From positions 186,001 to 250,000 of the forward strand of contig CAXBNF010000002.1 in NCBI GenBank assembly GCA_963977065.1: 64,000 nt of DNA, read 5' to 3'. Of this stretch, positions 8,767 to 18,322 are shown piece by piece. The position numbers and the translations under genes are program-made. The stretch is from Planktosalinus sp963977065. GTDB lineage: Bacteria > Bacteroidota > Bacteroidia > Flavobacteriales > Flavobacteriaceae. Positions within the stretch are counted from its first letter, which is position 1; every line of letters begins with the position of its first letter. Below the pieces are notes generated by a model. That model saw only the letters and a list, made by a program, of their open reading frames with translations. It ran no database searches and was not told where the DNA came from.

Positions 8767-10778
8767 TAGTCTATTTTTGACAATGTTATTTTTTCAGTTA
8801 GTTTAGTCACTTTTGCTTCATAGAAGGCTTTGAGAGGCTCATAAAAATCTGCCGGAACAAGTGTTGAGTTAATACTTGAATTGATTCTAAGTTGAATACT
8901 ACCATCAGATTGTGAAATCATATATTTAAAATCACCCAAACCTCCCGGTAATTCATAAACTTCAGACTGAGGGAGTGATTCTACTTGATATCCTTCAGGT
9001 AAAATTAAATTAATTAAATAAGTTTCTTGGGTGGGAAATTTAAAATCAATTGGGTAACTTCTTGTTTCTGCTATAAATGGATTTTTTGTTGAAATTAGAA
9101 AAAATGAAGGTTGTACAAAAATTTTATCCCCCACCTGGTCAAATGCATTGGTGTTTCCAAAATCATAACTTTCAATATAGGGTTTGTAGGGGTCTTTTTT
9201 GTTTTGAATATTAAAATTTGAAACTGAAAAATTTAAAAACTTATTTTCCAGGTTTTCAACATACTTTTCATCACTTAAAGGCGCAAAAGAATCTCTCATC
9301 TCTAATGCCAAATGGTCTGTAAAGGTATTTCTTAATTTTCCCTCTATATTACCACCATCAAGAAGTTTAACTTCCAGATTTGTAACTCTTCTTGATGCTT
9401 TTGTTGCCATTAAATTTATTTGTTCAGACTCTTCATCTTTTCTCACTTTTCGCCCAAACCAATTCAAGGTTCTTTCAGGCAAAACATTTGGGGAACTGTA
9501 TGGGCTTGTGGCGTCAAATAGTAAAGTTTGACCATCCATTTCCACTGCTGAAATAAGGTAATTAAATCCGTCTACAGTGGGGAACAGGGGAATTCCATGT
9601 CTTTTAGTACTTACCAAAACAGGACTCGCATACAATCCGGCATTTCTAAACATGGTGGTGAGCATTAAATTGATTTCTGCTACATTGCCTGTTCTGTTTG
9701 CATACGCTTTTTTAACGCCGTCTCTTGTATATTTTCCATAGATGCCATTCCAGGTCATTTTACTTTTTAAAAATTCAAAAATTGCTGCTGCTTTTTCTTG
9801 GTTGGTTTTTGCTTCTGTTATGAGTTGGGTAATTTCGTCTTCAAAATAATTTTTTTCTTCCAACTCTTTTCCAAAATGGTCACTCTTAAAAATATTTTTT
9901 ACCACATCGTCCCAAGATTTTGCAAAAGTCTTTACTTCAGTATTGGGAAATTTTGTCCATTCCAGCTCGTGTTTCATAGCGGTGAGGTAATTGTAAAAAT
10001 TGTTTAAATACTCCTCTCTTGTTATTTTTGGTACATTTTCTGCGGTGTAAATAGTTTTAAGTAATGTATAGTTTAGTGTACCTTCCTGCGTTTTATGTGA
10101 ACCCACTGCTGTGTTACCGTCTGTAAGCTTAGGAACATATCTAAAAGTAAAGAGATCTTGTTCTCGTGACTCTTCAATTTTTAAAGGAAAAAACCCTTTA
10201 TTATAAGATTTGTATCCTAAATATTCAGGTGTCTCAAGTTTGTATTCTGCAAAGTTGACCGGAATGTCTTCCTGAAAATAAAACCATGGTAAGGATGACA
10301 AATAGGGAGAAATCACTTTGTATGAATATTCAATTATTGATCCTTCTTTCACATTGGGAAATGTAAATTTTTCGGTAACCCAGTTATCATCTTGTATCTC
10401 TTGAAATTGAGCATCATTTCTCACTCTGTCCTTAATTACTTTTTTACCGTCCAGATTATAAGTGAATGCTCTTAGATTTGAAAATATTTGATTGCTCCCT
10501 GCACCCGGCTTGTACAATGGCACCTCAACTGTCGCTTTATCAAAACCTTCTTTTTTATAAATTTTAACCCTAGCCTCGACCTCTTGCACATACTGCCATT
10601 GATTGTCATATTCAAAATAGATTCTTGATTTTTTGTAAAGTACAGCTGCCGGAGCCTCGGGATCTGTGGGGTGTTCTTTCTCAATTATTTCCTCTTCTGA
10701 GACTTTTCCAAAATCAAATCGTTGTGCAGTTATTATGGTGCTAAATAGTAAAATAAAAAGGGTAAAAAGCGTTTTCAT
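8766..10778 (-). CDS. Exported DUF3857 / transglutaminase-like protein (paralogue A)
   Basis: 670 residues with a signal peptide (LFTLFILLFSTIITAQ). A DUF3857 beta-rich domain covers about 40-230, a transglutaminase-like domain about 290-430, and a C-terminal beta domain follows. The catalytic positions are changed. Where the active sister gene (12920-14827) has GDCKG and GNHVI, this protein has TGNVAEIN (363-370) and GFNYLI (404-409); the Asp segment FDAT (421-424) is kept. It is therefore probably a non-catalytic, binding relative. It closely resembles the neighbour at 10903-12912, from start to end, so the two arose by tandem duplication. The cellular role of the family is unknown. Confidence 0.8.
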   Translation of the reverse strand: MKTLFTLFILLFSTIITAQRFDFGKVSEEEIIEKEHPTDPEAPAAVLYKKSRIYFEYDNQWQYVQEVEARVKIYKKEGFDKATVEVPLYKPGAGSNQIFSNLRAFTYNLDGKKVIKDRVRNDAQFQEIQDDNWVTEKFTFPNVKEGSIIEYSYKVISPYLSSLPWFYFQEDIPVNFAEYKLETPEYLGYKSYNKGFFPLKIEESREQDLFTFRYVPKLTDGNTAVGSHKTQEGTLNYTLLKTIYTAENVPKITREEYLNNFYNYLTAMKHELEWTKFPNTEVKTFAKSWDDVVKNIFKSDHFGKELEEKNYFEDEITQLITEAKTNQEKAAAIFEFLKSKMTWNGIYGKYTRDGVKKAYANRTGNVAEINLMLTTMFRNAGLYASPVLVSTKRHGIPLFPTVDGFNYLISAVEMDGQTLLFDATSPYSSPNVLPERTLNWFGRKVRKDEESEQINLMATKASRRVTNLEVKLLDGGNIEGKLRNTFTDHLALEMRDSFAPLSDEKYVENLENKFLNFSVSNFNIQNKKDPYKPYIESYDFGNTNAFDQVGDKIFVQPSFFLISTKNPFIAETRSYPIDFKFPTQETYLINLILPEGYQVESLPQSEVYELPGGLGDFKYMISQSDGSIQLRINSSINSTLVPADFYEPLKAFYEAKVTKLTEKITLSKID

Positions 10779-10902
10779 ATTTTATATGTTTTATAAAATT
10801 AGTGTTTAGGTTCTTTTCAGTACTTTGTTTTCAATGTAATTCACAAAAAGTATTTTATTAGTATAAAGAGTGATCTTTTTTTTGATTTTTTAATGTTTAT
10901 CC

Positions 10903-12912
10903 TTATATTTTTATTAAAGTTATTTTTTCATTTAGTTTGGTCACTTTGGCTTCATAGAAGGCTTTGAGAGGCTCGTAAAAATCTGCAGGAACAAGTGTCG
11001 AGTTGATACTGGTATTGATTCTAAGCTGTATGTTATTATCTGAATGTGAAATCATATATTTAAAATCACCCAAACCACCCGGGAGTTCAAAAATTTCTGA
11101 TTGAGGTAATGATTCTACCTGATATCCCTCGGGGATAAAAATATTAATCATATATGTTTCTTGTAATGGATATTTAAAGTCGATGGGATAGTTGCGAGTT
11201 TCTGCGGTAAAAGGGTTTTTAGTAGAGATTAAAAAAAACGAGGGTTGAAAAAATAGTTTATCACCCATTTGATCAAATGCATTTGCATTTTCAAAATCAT
11301 AGCTCTCGACTAATGGCTTATAGGGGTCTTTTTTATTTTGAAAACCAAAGTTTGAAACAGTAAAACTTGAATAATGATTTTCCAGGTTTTCAATATATTT
11401 TTCGTCACTTAGTGACGCATAGGAGTCTCTAATTTCCAGAGCCAAATGGTCTGTGTATGTATTTCTTAACTTTCCTTCTATGGTTCCCCCTTCATTTAGT
11501 TTGACTTCCAGGTTCACAATGCGACGTGAAGGTGTCTTAGGGATTATCTCCACTTGCTCACTCTCCTCGTTATTTTTGATGAGTCTTCCATACCAGTTTA
11601 GAGTGCGTTCGGGCAAAATGTTGGGTGAGGCATAGGTATCGGTGGCATCTAAAAGCAGAAGTTCATTGTTTATTTTTACTGCACAAATCACATAGTTAAA
11701 TCCAGTGTTAGTAGGAAACAATGGAATACCATTAGATTTTGTACTAACTAATACAGGATAGGCATCCAAATTGGCTTCCTTTAACATTGCTGTTAAAATC
11801 AAATTAACTTCGGCTACATTACCGGTTTTCTTTTCAAATGCTTTCTCAAGACCATCATTTGAGTAAATGGAGTAAAATTTGTTCCAAACCATATTTTTAT
11901 TCACATAGTTATAGATTGCCTTTACTTTTTCCATTTGGCTTTTTGTTCCTTGAAGTGCAGATGTTAACTCACTTTTAAAGTAATTTCTTTTTTCTAATTC
12001 TTCCCCAAATGATCTATGACGAGTTATTTTTTTAGCTATGTCTTCCCAGGAAGTACTATGTTTTTTTACAGGAGTATTTTCACTGTACTTTTCCCATTCT
12101 AGTTCTGGTCTTATGGAAGTCAAATAATTTTTAAAACTGTTCATATATTCCTCTTGTGATACTTTTGGAGCATTTTGTGAACTGTACTTAACGGTAGTAA
12201 AAAGTATGGTTTCTGAAGCGTGATGGGTTTTATTTGCATTTAAAGCTTTAATTTGTAGATTTTCTGGCACATAAGAATACATAAAACCTTGCAGACGTGA
12301 ACTTGACTCTCTTTTTAATTCTACATGCTCTCTTATATGGGTTTTAAAACCCAAATACTCAGGGATTTCCATAGTATATTCTGCATAATCAACCGGAATT
12401 TGGTCTTGAAAATAGAACTCTGGTAGTGCTTGAAAATAAGGTGAAGTTATCGTAAACGAATATTCTAGTACAGACCCTTCTTTTACCTTGGGGAAAGTAA
12501 TTTTTTTCTGACCCCAAAACTCATTAATATCTAAATCAAAAATTTGTTCATTTGTAACTCGCTCTTTTACAACTTTACCACCTTCCATATTGTGTGTAAA
12601 ACCTTTAAAGTTAGAGAATATTTCATTTTTTCCAACTCCCTCTCTAAATAAGGGAACATAAATAGTTGCATAACCATAACCCCTTTTATTGTATATCTTT
12701 ATGCGACCCTCAACTTCATATACATAGCGCCATATTTTATCGTGTGTAAAAGTCACTTTCCCTTTTTTATAGATATAAGTTGCAGCTGCTTCTGGATCGT
12801 TTGAATGTTCTTTTTGTATAATTTCGTCTTCTGAGACTTTTCCAAAATCAAATCGTTGTGCATTCAATAGGATACTAAAAAGTAAAATAAAAAGAGTACA
12901 ATGCAATTTCAT
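10903..12912 (-). CDS. Exported DUF3857 / transglutaminase-like protein (paralogue B)
   Basis: 669 residues with a signal peptide (CTLFILLFSILLNAQ) and the same three-part layout as paralogue A. The mature N-terminus RFDFGKVSE and the C-terminal LVPADFYEPLKAFYEAKVTKL are shared. The Cys and His positions of the transglutaminase triad are again replaced (TGNVAEVNL and GFNYVI), while LLDATD keeps the Asp. It starts seven bases after the stop of the third DUF3857 gene and is separated by 124 bases from paralogue A. Function is unknown; a periplasmic binding or scaffolding role is inference. Confidence 0.8.
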   Translation of the reverse strand: MKLHCTLFILLFSILLNAQRFDFGKVSEDEIIQKEHSNDPEAAATYIYKKGKVTFTHDKIWRYVYEVEGRIKIYNKRGYGYATIYVPLFREGVGKNEIFSNFKGFTHNMEGGKVVKERVTNEQIFDLDINEFWGQKKITFPKVKEGSVLEYSFTITSPYFQALPEFYFQDQIPVDYAEYTMEIPEYLGFKTHIREHVELKRESSSRLQGFMYSYVPENLQIKALNANKTHHASETILFTTVKYSSQNAPKVSQEEYMNSFKNYLTSIRPELEWEKYSENTPVKKHSTSWEDIAKKITRHRSFGEELEKRNYFKSELTSALQGTKSQMEKVKAIYNYVNKNMVWNKFYSIYSNDGLEKAFEKKTGNVAEVNLILTAMLKEANLDAYPVLVSTKSNGIPLFPTNTGFNYVICAVKINNELLLLDATDTYASPNILPERTLNWYGRLIKNNEESEQVEIIPKTPSRRIVNLEVKLNEGGTIEGKLRNTYTDHLALEIRDSYASLSDEKYIENLENHYSSFTVSNFGFQNKKDPYKPLVESYDFENANAFDQMGDKLFFQPSFFLISTKNPFTAETRNYPIDFKYPLQETYMINIFIPEGYQVESLPQSEIFELPGGLGDFKYMISHSDNNIQLRINTSINSTLVPADFYEPLKAFYEAKVTKLNEKITLIKI

Positions 12913-12919
12913 AATTGAC

Positions 12920-14827
12920 TTAATTTTTAATTAAAACTATCTTTAAATTATCTCGAAGGGCGGTATTGCTTAAAAATTCTCTAAAATCTGTATACAACTC
13001 TTTTGAATGGATGCCGGCTTTTAATAAAAATCTTCTTGTAATGGTTAAAGAATGGTCTTCGTTTTCTTGAATACTCAAAACATAGTCGCCAAAAGGAGAG
13101 CTTGTATTCATACCTTTAGGTAATGCTTCAATTTCAAAACCTTCAGGTAATTTTAAATTAAAAGTGGCCGTTTCATAAAATCCTCGTTTAATAATGATGG
13201 GCTGAGTGCGTTCTTCATATCGGGGAGGCACAGAAGTATATTTTGAAAAAGGGTTTAGTTCTACAATAAACCTATCGCCAGATTTTGAGGCATAATTTTT
13301 TGCTGAAACTTCAAGCTGTTCTTTAAAAACTACTTCTCGTTTATCATTTTCAAATTGAATATTGTTTACCTGAATATTTCTAACATTTGCCCATCTTTTT
13401 TTGTAATGAGTATCAATTTCAGTATTTGAATAAATAGGAAGATATTGTTTTCTATCATAATCAAGCCCTCTGGAAGAAATTTCAAGAGAAGCTGTTAAGT
13501 GGCCTTCATCATTCAATGCTCCTTTTATTGAGAATGATTCGTGATTATCTTCATTGAGGTATGCTGTTGTTTTTACAAGTTTACCCCCATCAGGCTTAAT
13601 GATATGTGCATAACGATTGTCTGAAAAATCACCAATAAACCCAAAAGGGTGAGTTTGACTCGTGCAATCTGTAAAAACATAGTCCTCACCATTGGGAATT
13701 GCAAGTATCACGTGGTTACCTTCGGATAATGATGGAAAGTTTTCGTTAAAATTGTATTGATAATTGCCAGATTCTATATGTGTGTAATAGGCTGTCACAC
13801 CAACTTCCTTCAGAAGTGCTTTGGTATAATTTGACAAACCTTTACAGTCCCCATATTTAACACGGTCAACCTCTTTAGCAGTGATGGGTTGCACTCCACC
13901 AATTCCCACCTGAACACTAATGTAACGTGTGTTATTTTGAACATATTCATAAACAATTCTGGCACGTTCTATTGGGTCATCAATACCTTTAACTAATTGG
14001 TTTACTTCCTCCAATGTTTTATCAGAAACTTCGTCCCGGTCTTTCAAAATATTGTTAAAGAACCACTGTCCAAGTTCGTTCCAACTTTTAACCTCACCTG
14101 TTATGCCTTCGTAAATAAATTTTTGTGGAGAGAACTTGACTTGAGGTGCTATTTGAAAAAAATAAGGACCAAATGCTTCGGTTTTGATTGCTTTTAAGTT
14201 TTGAGTTTTATAGTGAACGAATCCCGGCTTTAGTTCTCTAATAACAGATAAATTATCAAGCTGCATTTCTACAGTATTGATTTGAATTTCTTCGGGGTTA
14301 TAAATAATAGACACTTCACTGTTTTGTGTACTTAATCTATATGCACTCAAAAAATAGAAGTTTGGAAAAACCACGGTGTTTTTAGATTTGGTTTCATAAG
14401 AAATCTCAAAAGTATAAGGGTAAGATGTAGGTACATAATCGAGATACATCACTCTGGAATCGCTATAAAGTGTCCCACTTGAAACGCTACTTCGGTCCTT
14501 AAAATCCTTCTTCTTGTATTTTTTAATTTCCTTACCTAATGCATTGTAAATCTTTACCTCTGCTTTGTTTACCTTTATAGAATTATCGTGGTAAATTGAA
14601 GGGTTGATTAATTTATCTCCTTGACTATTCAAAACTGTCCACACATTGGTAACTCTTGTAACCATCTCTTTTAAAGAGCGTATTTCTATTTCCATAAAAT
14701 CCTGTCTAAAAACTGCATCGGCATTTTCCAATAACTCTTTTGGAATTTGAGTAACAGAGAAATCCTGATTTTGTGCATAGCCAAAAAAGCAAGAAAAAAC
14801 AAATAAATAGAGTAGCCGCATTAACAT
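12920..14827 (-). CDS. Exported DUF3857 and transglutaminase domain protein with intact catalytic triad
   Basis: 635 residues with a signal peptide (MRLLYLFVFSCFFGYAQ). DUF3857 covers about 50-230 and the transglutaminase-like domain about 270-395, with a complete Cys-His-Asp set: Cys328 in KYGDCKG, His372 in GNHVI and Asp387 in FTDCTS. A C-terminal beta domain follows. In this superfamily such a triad supports a cysteine peptidase or amidase reaction; the substrate is unknown. It is first in a set of three related genes after a good promoter (14841-14870). The start could be the ATG at 14827 or the one at 14821. Confidence 0.82.
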   Translation of the reverse strand: MLMRLLYLFVFSCFFGYAQNQDFSVTQIPKELLENADAVFRQDFMEIEIRSLKEMVTRVTNVWTVLNSQGDKLINPSIYHDNSIKVNKAEVKIYNALGKEIKKYKKKDFKDRSSVSSGTLYSDSRVMYLDYVPTSYPYTFEISYETKSKNTVVFPNFYFLSAYRLSTQNSEVSIIYNPEEIQINTVEMQLDNLSVIRELKPGFVHYKTQNLKAIKTEAFGPYFFQIAPQVKFSPQKFIYEGITGEVKSWNELGQWFFNNILKDRDEVSDKTLEEVNQLVKGIDDPIERARIVYEYVQNNTRYISVQVGIGGVQPITAKEVDRVKYGDCKGLSNYTKALLKEVGVTAYYTHIESGNYQYNFNENFPSLSEGNHVILAIPNGEDYVFTDCTSQTHPFGFIGDFSDNRYAHIIKPDGGKLVKTTAYLNEDNHESFSIKGALNDEGHLTASLEISSRGLDYDRKQYLPIYSNTEIDTHYKKRWANVRNIQVNNIQFENDKREVVFKEQLEVSAKNYASKSGDRFIVELNPFSKYTSVPPRYEERTQPIIIKRGFYETATFNLKLPEGFEIEALPKGMNTSSPFGDYVLSIQENEDHSLTITRRFLLKAGIHSKELYTDFREFLSNTALRDNLKIVLIKN

Positions 14828-14840
14828 TTTTATAAAAAAT

Positions 14841-14870
14841 CAAAAATAAAAACTTTAGTTACAGAGCCAA
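14841..14870 (-). promoter_or_regulatory. Promoter of the DUF3857 gene set
   Basis: Minus strand TTG (14870-14868), a 19-base spacer and TATTTTTG (14848-14841): an exact consensus match. The ATG at 14827 is 13 bases on. It may drive the three DUF3857 genes and, by coupling, the MazG-like gene and aroA, independently of the pheA leader. Confidence 0.65.
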
Positions 14871-14887
14871 GGTAATTTTAATTAAAA

Positions 14888-15340
14888 TCACTCTTTATTT
14901 TTGGTGTCAATTACAATCGTAACCGGACCATCATTAACGAGTAAAACCTCCATCATTGCACCAAACTCTCCAGTACTGATTGGTTTTCCAAGTTCTTTTT
15001 CAAAAGTGCTTACAAATAGTTCATAGAGGGGAATTGCAACATCCGGTTTTGCGGCTTTTATGAAAGAAGGGCGATTGCCCTTTTTTGTGGATGCGTGCAA
15101 TGTAAATTGACTCACAATGAGTATGTCACCATTTGTATCTATAACAGAGCAATTCATCGCTCCTGTATTGTCAGCAAATATACGAAGTTTACTGATTTTT
15201 GCAACCAGCCAGTTTATGTCTTCATCAGTATCTTGATTTTCAATACCTAAAAGAATTAAAAGACCATGATTTATTTGAGCCACCATTTTATTCTCAATAG
15301 CGACAGATGCTTTGCTGACTCTTTGTATTACTGCTCTCAT
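14888..15340 (-). CDS. dtd: D-aminoacyl-tRNA deacylase
   Basis: 150 residues from the ATG at 15340 (MRAVIQRVSKASVAI), which matches the family start and length. It removes D-amino acids, and also glycine, from mischarged tRNAs. Motifs: LLILLGIENQDTDEDINWL near 30-48, SQFTLHAS near 77-84 with the catalytic region, and the cross-subunit loop NDGPVTIVID near the C-terminus. The frame stays open for another 14 codons upstream, but these encode the G-rich intergenic repeat at 15341-15380 and are not part of the protein. It follows rsgA closely. Confidence 0.93.
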   Translation of the reverse strand: MRAVIQRVSKASVAIENKMVAQINHGLLILLGIENQDTDEDINWLVAKISKLRIFADNTGAMNCSVIDTNGDILIVSQFTLHASTKKGNRPSFIKAAKPDVAIPLYELFVSTFEKELGKPISTGEFGAMMEVLLVNDGPVTIVIDTKNKE

Positions 15341-15380
15341 TCCTCTCCCCCTAACCCCCTCTCCTTTGGAAAGGGGGAAC
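15341..15380. repeat. C-rich/G-rich palindromic intergenic repeat, copy 1
   Basis: A run CCTCTCCCCCTAACCCCC followed by TCTCCTTTGGAAAGGGGGAA; the C and G tracts can pair. A second copy of the same build lies at 34886-34935. It sits between rsgA and dtd, directly against the dtd start codon. Confidence 0.7.
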
Positions 15381-15391
15381 AAGTATTTCTA

Positions 15392-16345
15392 TTAATTTTC
15401 TTCTTCCCAATTATCGGTTCTGTAATGTTCATCTTCACCTTCCAAAATTTGTACATAACTTCGGTAACGGGACCAGGGTATTTCTCCCGCTTCCAGTGCT
15501 TCTTTTATAGCACATTGAGGTTCTTTCAAGTGCAGACAATTATTAAACTTGCAATTTTCTTTTCGTTTAAAAAACTCCGGAAAATAATCTGAAAGTTCTT
15601 CTTTTTCGATATCAACCACCCCAAAACCTTTCACCCCTGGAGTATCAATAATTTTTGCATCAAAACTCAAATCATACATTTCTGCAAAAGTGGTGGTATG
15701 CTGTCCTTGCAGATGTTGTTCAGAAATTTCTTTTGTCTTTATATCGAGACCTGGCTCGAGCATATTGATTAAAGTTGATTTTCCCACTCCGCTATGCCCG
15801 GCAAAGATGCTTACTTTGCCTTGCATTTGTTTTTTTAACTGGTCTAAATTTTTACCGGTCTGCGCCGAAAGGGTCAAACATTCATAACCAATATCACTAT
15901 AAATTGCTTTGAGGTATTCAATTTCGTAGGTTTCCTCTTCATTGTATGTATCCATTTTGTTGAACAGCAAAACGGTTTTGATATGATATGCTTCAGCTGT
16001 TACCAAAAAACGATCAATAAATGATGTAAATGTGGGTGGATTGTTTAAAGTAATGACCAAAAAAAGCTGATCAATGTTTGAAGCGAGAATATGCGTGCGT
16101 TTGGATAGGTTAACAGATCGTCGTACGATATAATTTTCTCTTTCATCTATTTCAGAAATGATCCCTTGAGTTGTTTCGTCTTTGGTTTGCAATTTAAAGG
16201 TTACTTTGTCTCCAACTGCAATGGGGTTAGTGCTCTTAATACCCTGAATCCTAAACTTTCCTTTGATCCTGCATTCATAAAACAAACCGTTTTCGGCTTT
16301 GACCGTGTACCAACTTCCGGTAGATTTATAAACGGTTCCTTTCAT
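15392..16345 (-). CDS. rsgA: Ribosome small subunit-dependent GTPase A
   Basis: 317 residues. A circularly permuted GTPase that checks late maturation of the 30S subunit. An OB-fold covers about 1-65. Then G4 (NKMD near 129) precedes G1 (GHSGVGKSTL near 188) and G3 (DTPGVKGFG near 232), the order that defines the family. The C-terminal zinc site is C-x4-C-x-H-x5-C (CKFNNCLHLKEPQC, near 263-276). It overlaps nothing, but begins only two bases after the DAHP synthase stop, so it is in the aromatic operon. Confidence 0.95.
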   Translation of the reverse strand: MKGTVYKSTGSWYTVKAENGLFYECRIKGKFRIQGIKSTNPIAVGDKVTFKLQTKDETTQGIISEIDERENYIVRRSVNLSKRTHILASNIDQLFLVITLNNPPTFTSFIDRFLVTAEAYHIKTVLLFNKMDTYNEEETYEIEYLKAIYSDIGYECLTLSAQTGKNLDQLKKQMQGKVSIFAGHSGVGKSTLINMLEPGLDIKTKEISEQHLQGQHTTTFAEMYDLSFDAKIIDTPGVKGFGVVDIEKEELSDYFPEFFKRKENCKFNNCLHLKEPQCAIKEALEAGEIPWSRYRSYVQILEGEDEHYRTDNWEEEN

Positions 16346-16347
16346 AT

Positions 16348-17439
16348 TTAATGTTTGTTTTTGCTGAGAATATTATGTTGATGCTCTATTGACTCTTGAT
16401 GAATGGCCTTAAAGACTCTTTCAATAAATTGCTCACTTAAATGTTCCTCTTTGCCCAGAGCGTTCATTCGCTCTAAAATTTTATTCCAGCGCTGCGCTTG
16501 CAAGATAGCGACATTATTTTCTTTTTTCAACAATCCAATTTTGTCAGCGATTTTCATTCTTTTTCCCATAGAGGCAATCAATTGCATATCAATCAAGTCG
16601 ATTTGTGTGCGCAAGGTGTTGAGTTTGTTGTTGAAAGCGAGTGATTCTTCTTTTTCCTTTCTTATTTTTAATTCTTCCGTGATCTCTATAAGCCTTTTTG
16701 GTAGTATTTGTTGTGCGGCATCACTCCAGGCATTGTCAGGGTCATTATGCGTTTCAATGATAAATCCATCATAATTTAAATCCAACGCGGTTTGGCATAG
16801 GTCAAAAATAATATCTCTTCGACCGGCAATGTGCGATGGATCCAAAAACAATGGTAAATCCGGAAAACGACTTTGAAGGTCGATGGGTATTTGCCACTCA
16901 GGATTATTTCGAAAGTTTGTTTTTTCATAAGTAGAAAACCCTCGGTGAATGACCCCCAAATTTTTGATATCAGAACTTTGCAAGCGTTCTACGGCTCCCA
17001 GCCAAAGGGACAAATCGGGGTTTACAGGGTTTTTGACCAGTACAATTTTATTGGTTCCTTTGAGGGCATCTGCTATTTCCTGAACGATAAAAGGGCTCAC
17101 GGTGCTGCGGGCACCTATCCATAGGATGTCAAAATCGGCTTCCAAAGCTAGGTCGACGTGATTTTTATTGGCAACTTCAGTGGCCAGTAACAAGCCTGTT
17201 TCTTGTTTTGCACGCTGCATCCATTTTAAACCAATGGCACCCACGCCCTCAAAATTTCCGGGGCGTGTGCGCGGTTTCCAAATTCCGGCGCGCATAGCAG
17301 TAGCATCACTATCCTTTAATTGATGGGCTATTTTAAGAACCTGCTCTTCTGTTTCGGCACTGCAAGGCCCTGCGATAACTAGAGGGTGGTTTAGATTGAA
17401 TGCATTTAACCACTCTCGCATCTTTATTGTATTTTCCAT
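16348..17439 (-). CDS. Bifunctional 3-deoxy-7-phosphoheptulonate synthase / chorismate mutase type II
   Basis: 363 residues. An N-terminal DAHP synthase (about 1-250) has GPCSAET, RAGIWKPRTRPGNFEGVG, the KNPVNPD lysine segment and DPSHIAGRR. It catalyses the first shikimate step from PEP and erythrose-4-phosphate. A C-terminal AroQ-type chorismate mutase (about 265-355) has LRTQIDLIDMQLIASMGKRM. The fusion puts the entry step and the Phe/Tyr branch point in one protein, and in other bacteria such fusions allow feedback through the mutase domain. It is fourth in the pheA operon, 10 bases after tyrA. Confidence 0.93.
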   Translation of the reverse strand: MENTIKMREWLNAFNLNHPLVIAGPCSAETEEQVLKIAHQLKDSDATAMRAGIWKPRTRPGNFEGVGAIGLKWMQRAKQETGLLLATEVANKNHVDLALEADFDILWIGARSTVSPFIVQEIADALKGTNKIVLVKNPVNPDLSLWLGAVERLQSSDIKNLGVIHRGFSTYEKTNFRNNPEWQIPIDLQSRFPDLPLFLDPSHIAGRRDIIFDLCQTALDLNYDGFIIETHNDPDNAWSDAAQQILPKRLIEITEELKIRKEKEESLAFNNKLNTLRTQIDLIDMQLIASMGKRMKIADKIGLLKKENNVAILQAQRWNKILERMNALGKEEHLSEQFIERVFKAIHQESIEHQHNILSKNKH

Positions 17440-17449
17440 GACTATAAAA

Positions 17450-18307
17450 TTACTGTTTAAATTGTAACCCGTTTAAAATTTCTTTGATTTTATTAGTGCT
17501 TTCCAGCTCATTGAAAATGGAATCGTATTCGTCATTTTCAATTAATTTTTTAAATTGTTTGAGGTTTTTTATATACTCTTCCAAACAGCCTAGTATATTT
17601 TTTTTGTTTTGTCTAAAAATAGGTGTCCACATCGCCGGTGAGCTTTTTGCCAAGCGTACCGTACTTTCAAATCCGCTACCAGCTAAGTCAAATATATCCC
17701 GTTCATTTTGTTCTTTTTCAATGACTGTTTTACCGAGCATAAACGAACTTATATGCGATAAATGAGAAACATAAGCAATGTGTTTATCATGCGCTTTAGG
17801 CTTCATATACCTGATGTGCATTTCCAAGGCTGCAAATAATTTCAATGCCATTTCCTGAATGGGAAAAGCGGTTTTGTCTATTTCACATATAATGTTTGTT
17901 TTTCCTTTAAACAAGCCAGTGTGAGCAGCCCTGGGTCCGGAAAATTCTGTGCCTGCAATGGGGTGTGTTGCAAGCAAGTTTCTTCGGTTTTTGTGCTTTG
18001 AAATGGCTTTACAGAGTACTGCTTTTGTGGAGCCCACTTCCAGTACCAGCGCGTGAGAAGGAATTTTATCAAGTACCTCAGGTACAAGTAAAACTGCAAC
18101 ATCGACAGGAACCGCAACAATGACCCAATGGGCTTTGTTTAAATCATTCATAGAAGCCATTTCATCAATGATATTCAAAGAAAATGCTTGCTTCAAATGT
18201 ATCTCACTACTATCAATTCCAAATAATTTGGAATGTGGATAAAGCATTTTAATGTCTTTTGCCAAAGACCCGCCAATCAATCCAATTCCAATTACAAATA
18301 CATTCAT
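17450..18307 (-). CDS. tyrA: Prephenate dehydrogenase
   Basis: 285 residues. It oxidises prephenate to 4-hydroxyphenylpyruvate for tyrosine. The NAD-binding Rossmann start is GIGLIGGSLAKDIK (about 7-20). The substrate region includes THPIAGTEFSGP near 114-125 and HIAYVSHLSHISSF near 176-189, the latter with the catalytic histidine. There is no fused mutase and no ACT domain, so feedback control must act elsewhere. It lies 15 bases after the aminotransferase gene in the aromatic operon. Confidence 0.92.
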   Translation of the reverse strand: MNVFVIGIGLIGGSLAKDIKMLYPHSKLFGIDSSEIHLKQAFSLNIIDEMASMNDLNKAHWVIVAVPVDVAVLLVPEVLDKIPSHALVLEVGSTKAVLCKAISKHKNRRNLLATHPIAGTEFSGPRAAHTGLFKGKTNIICEIDKTAFPIQEMALKLFAALEMHIRYMKPKAHDKHIAYVSHLSHISSFMLGKTVIEKEQNERDIFDLAGSGFESTVRLAKSSPAMWTPIFRQNKKNILGCLEEYIKNLKQFKKLIENDEYDSIFNELESTNKIKEILNGLQFKQ

Positions 18308-18322
18308 TTGATTTATTGTTTT

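Noticed and set aside
8766..12912. Paralogues A and B as an assembly duplication
   Set aside because: They differ throughout in sequence while keeping full frames, so this is an old gene duplication.
15266..15592. 108-codon plus-strand frame
   Set aside because: It runs antisense through dtd, the C/G repeat and rsgA, both well supported.
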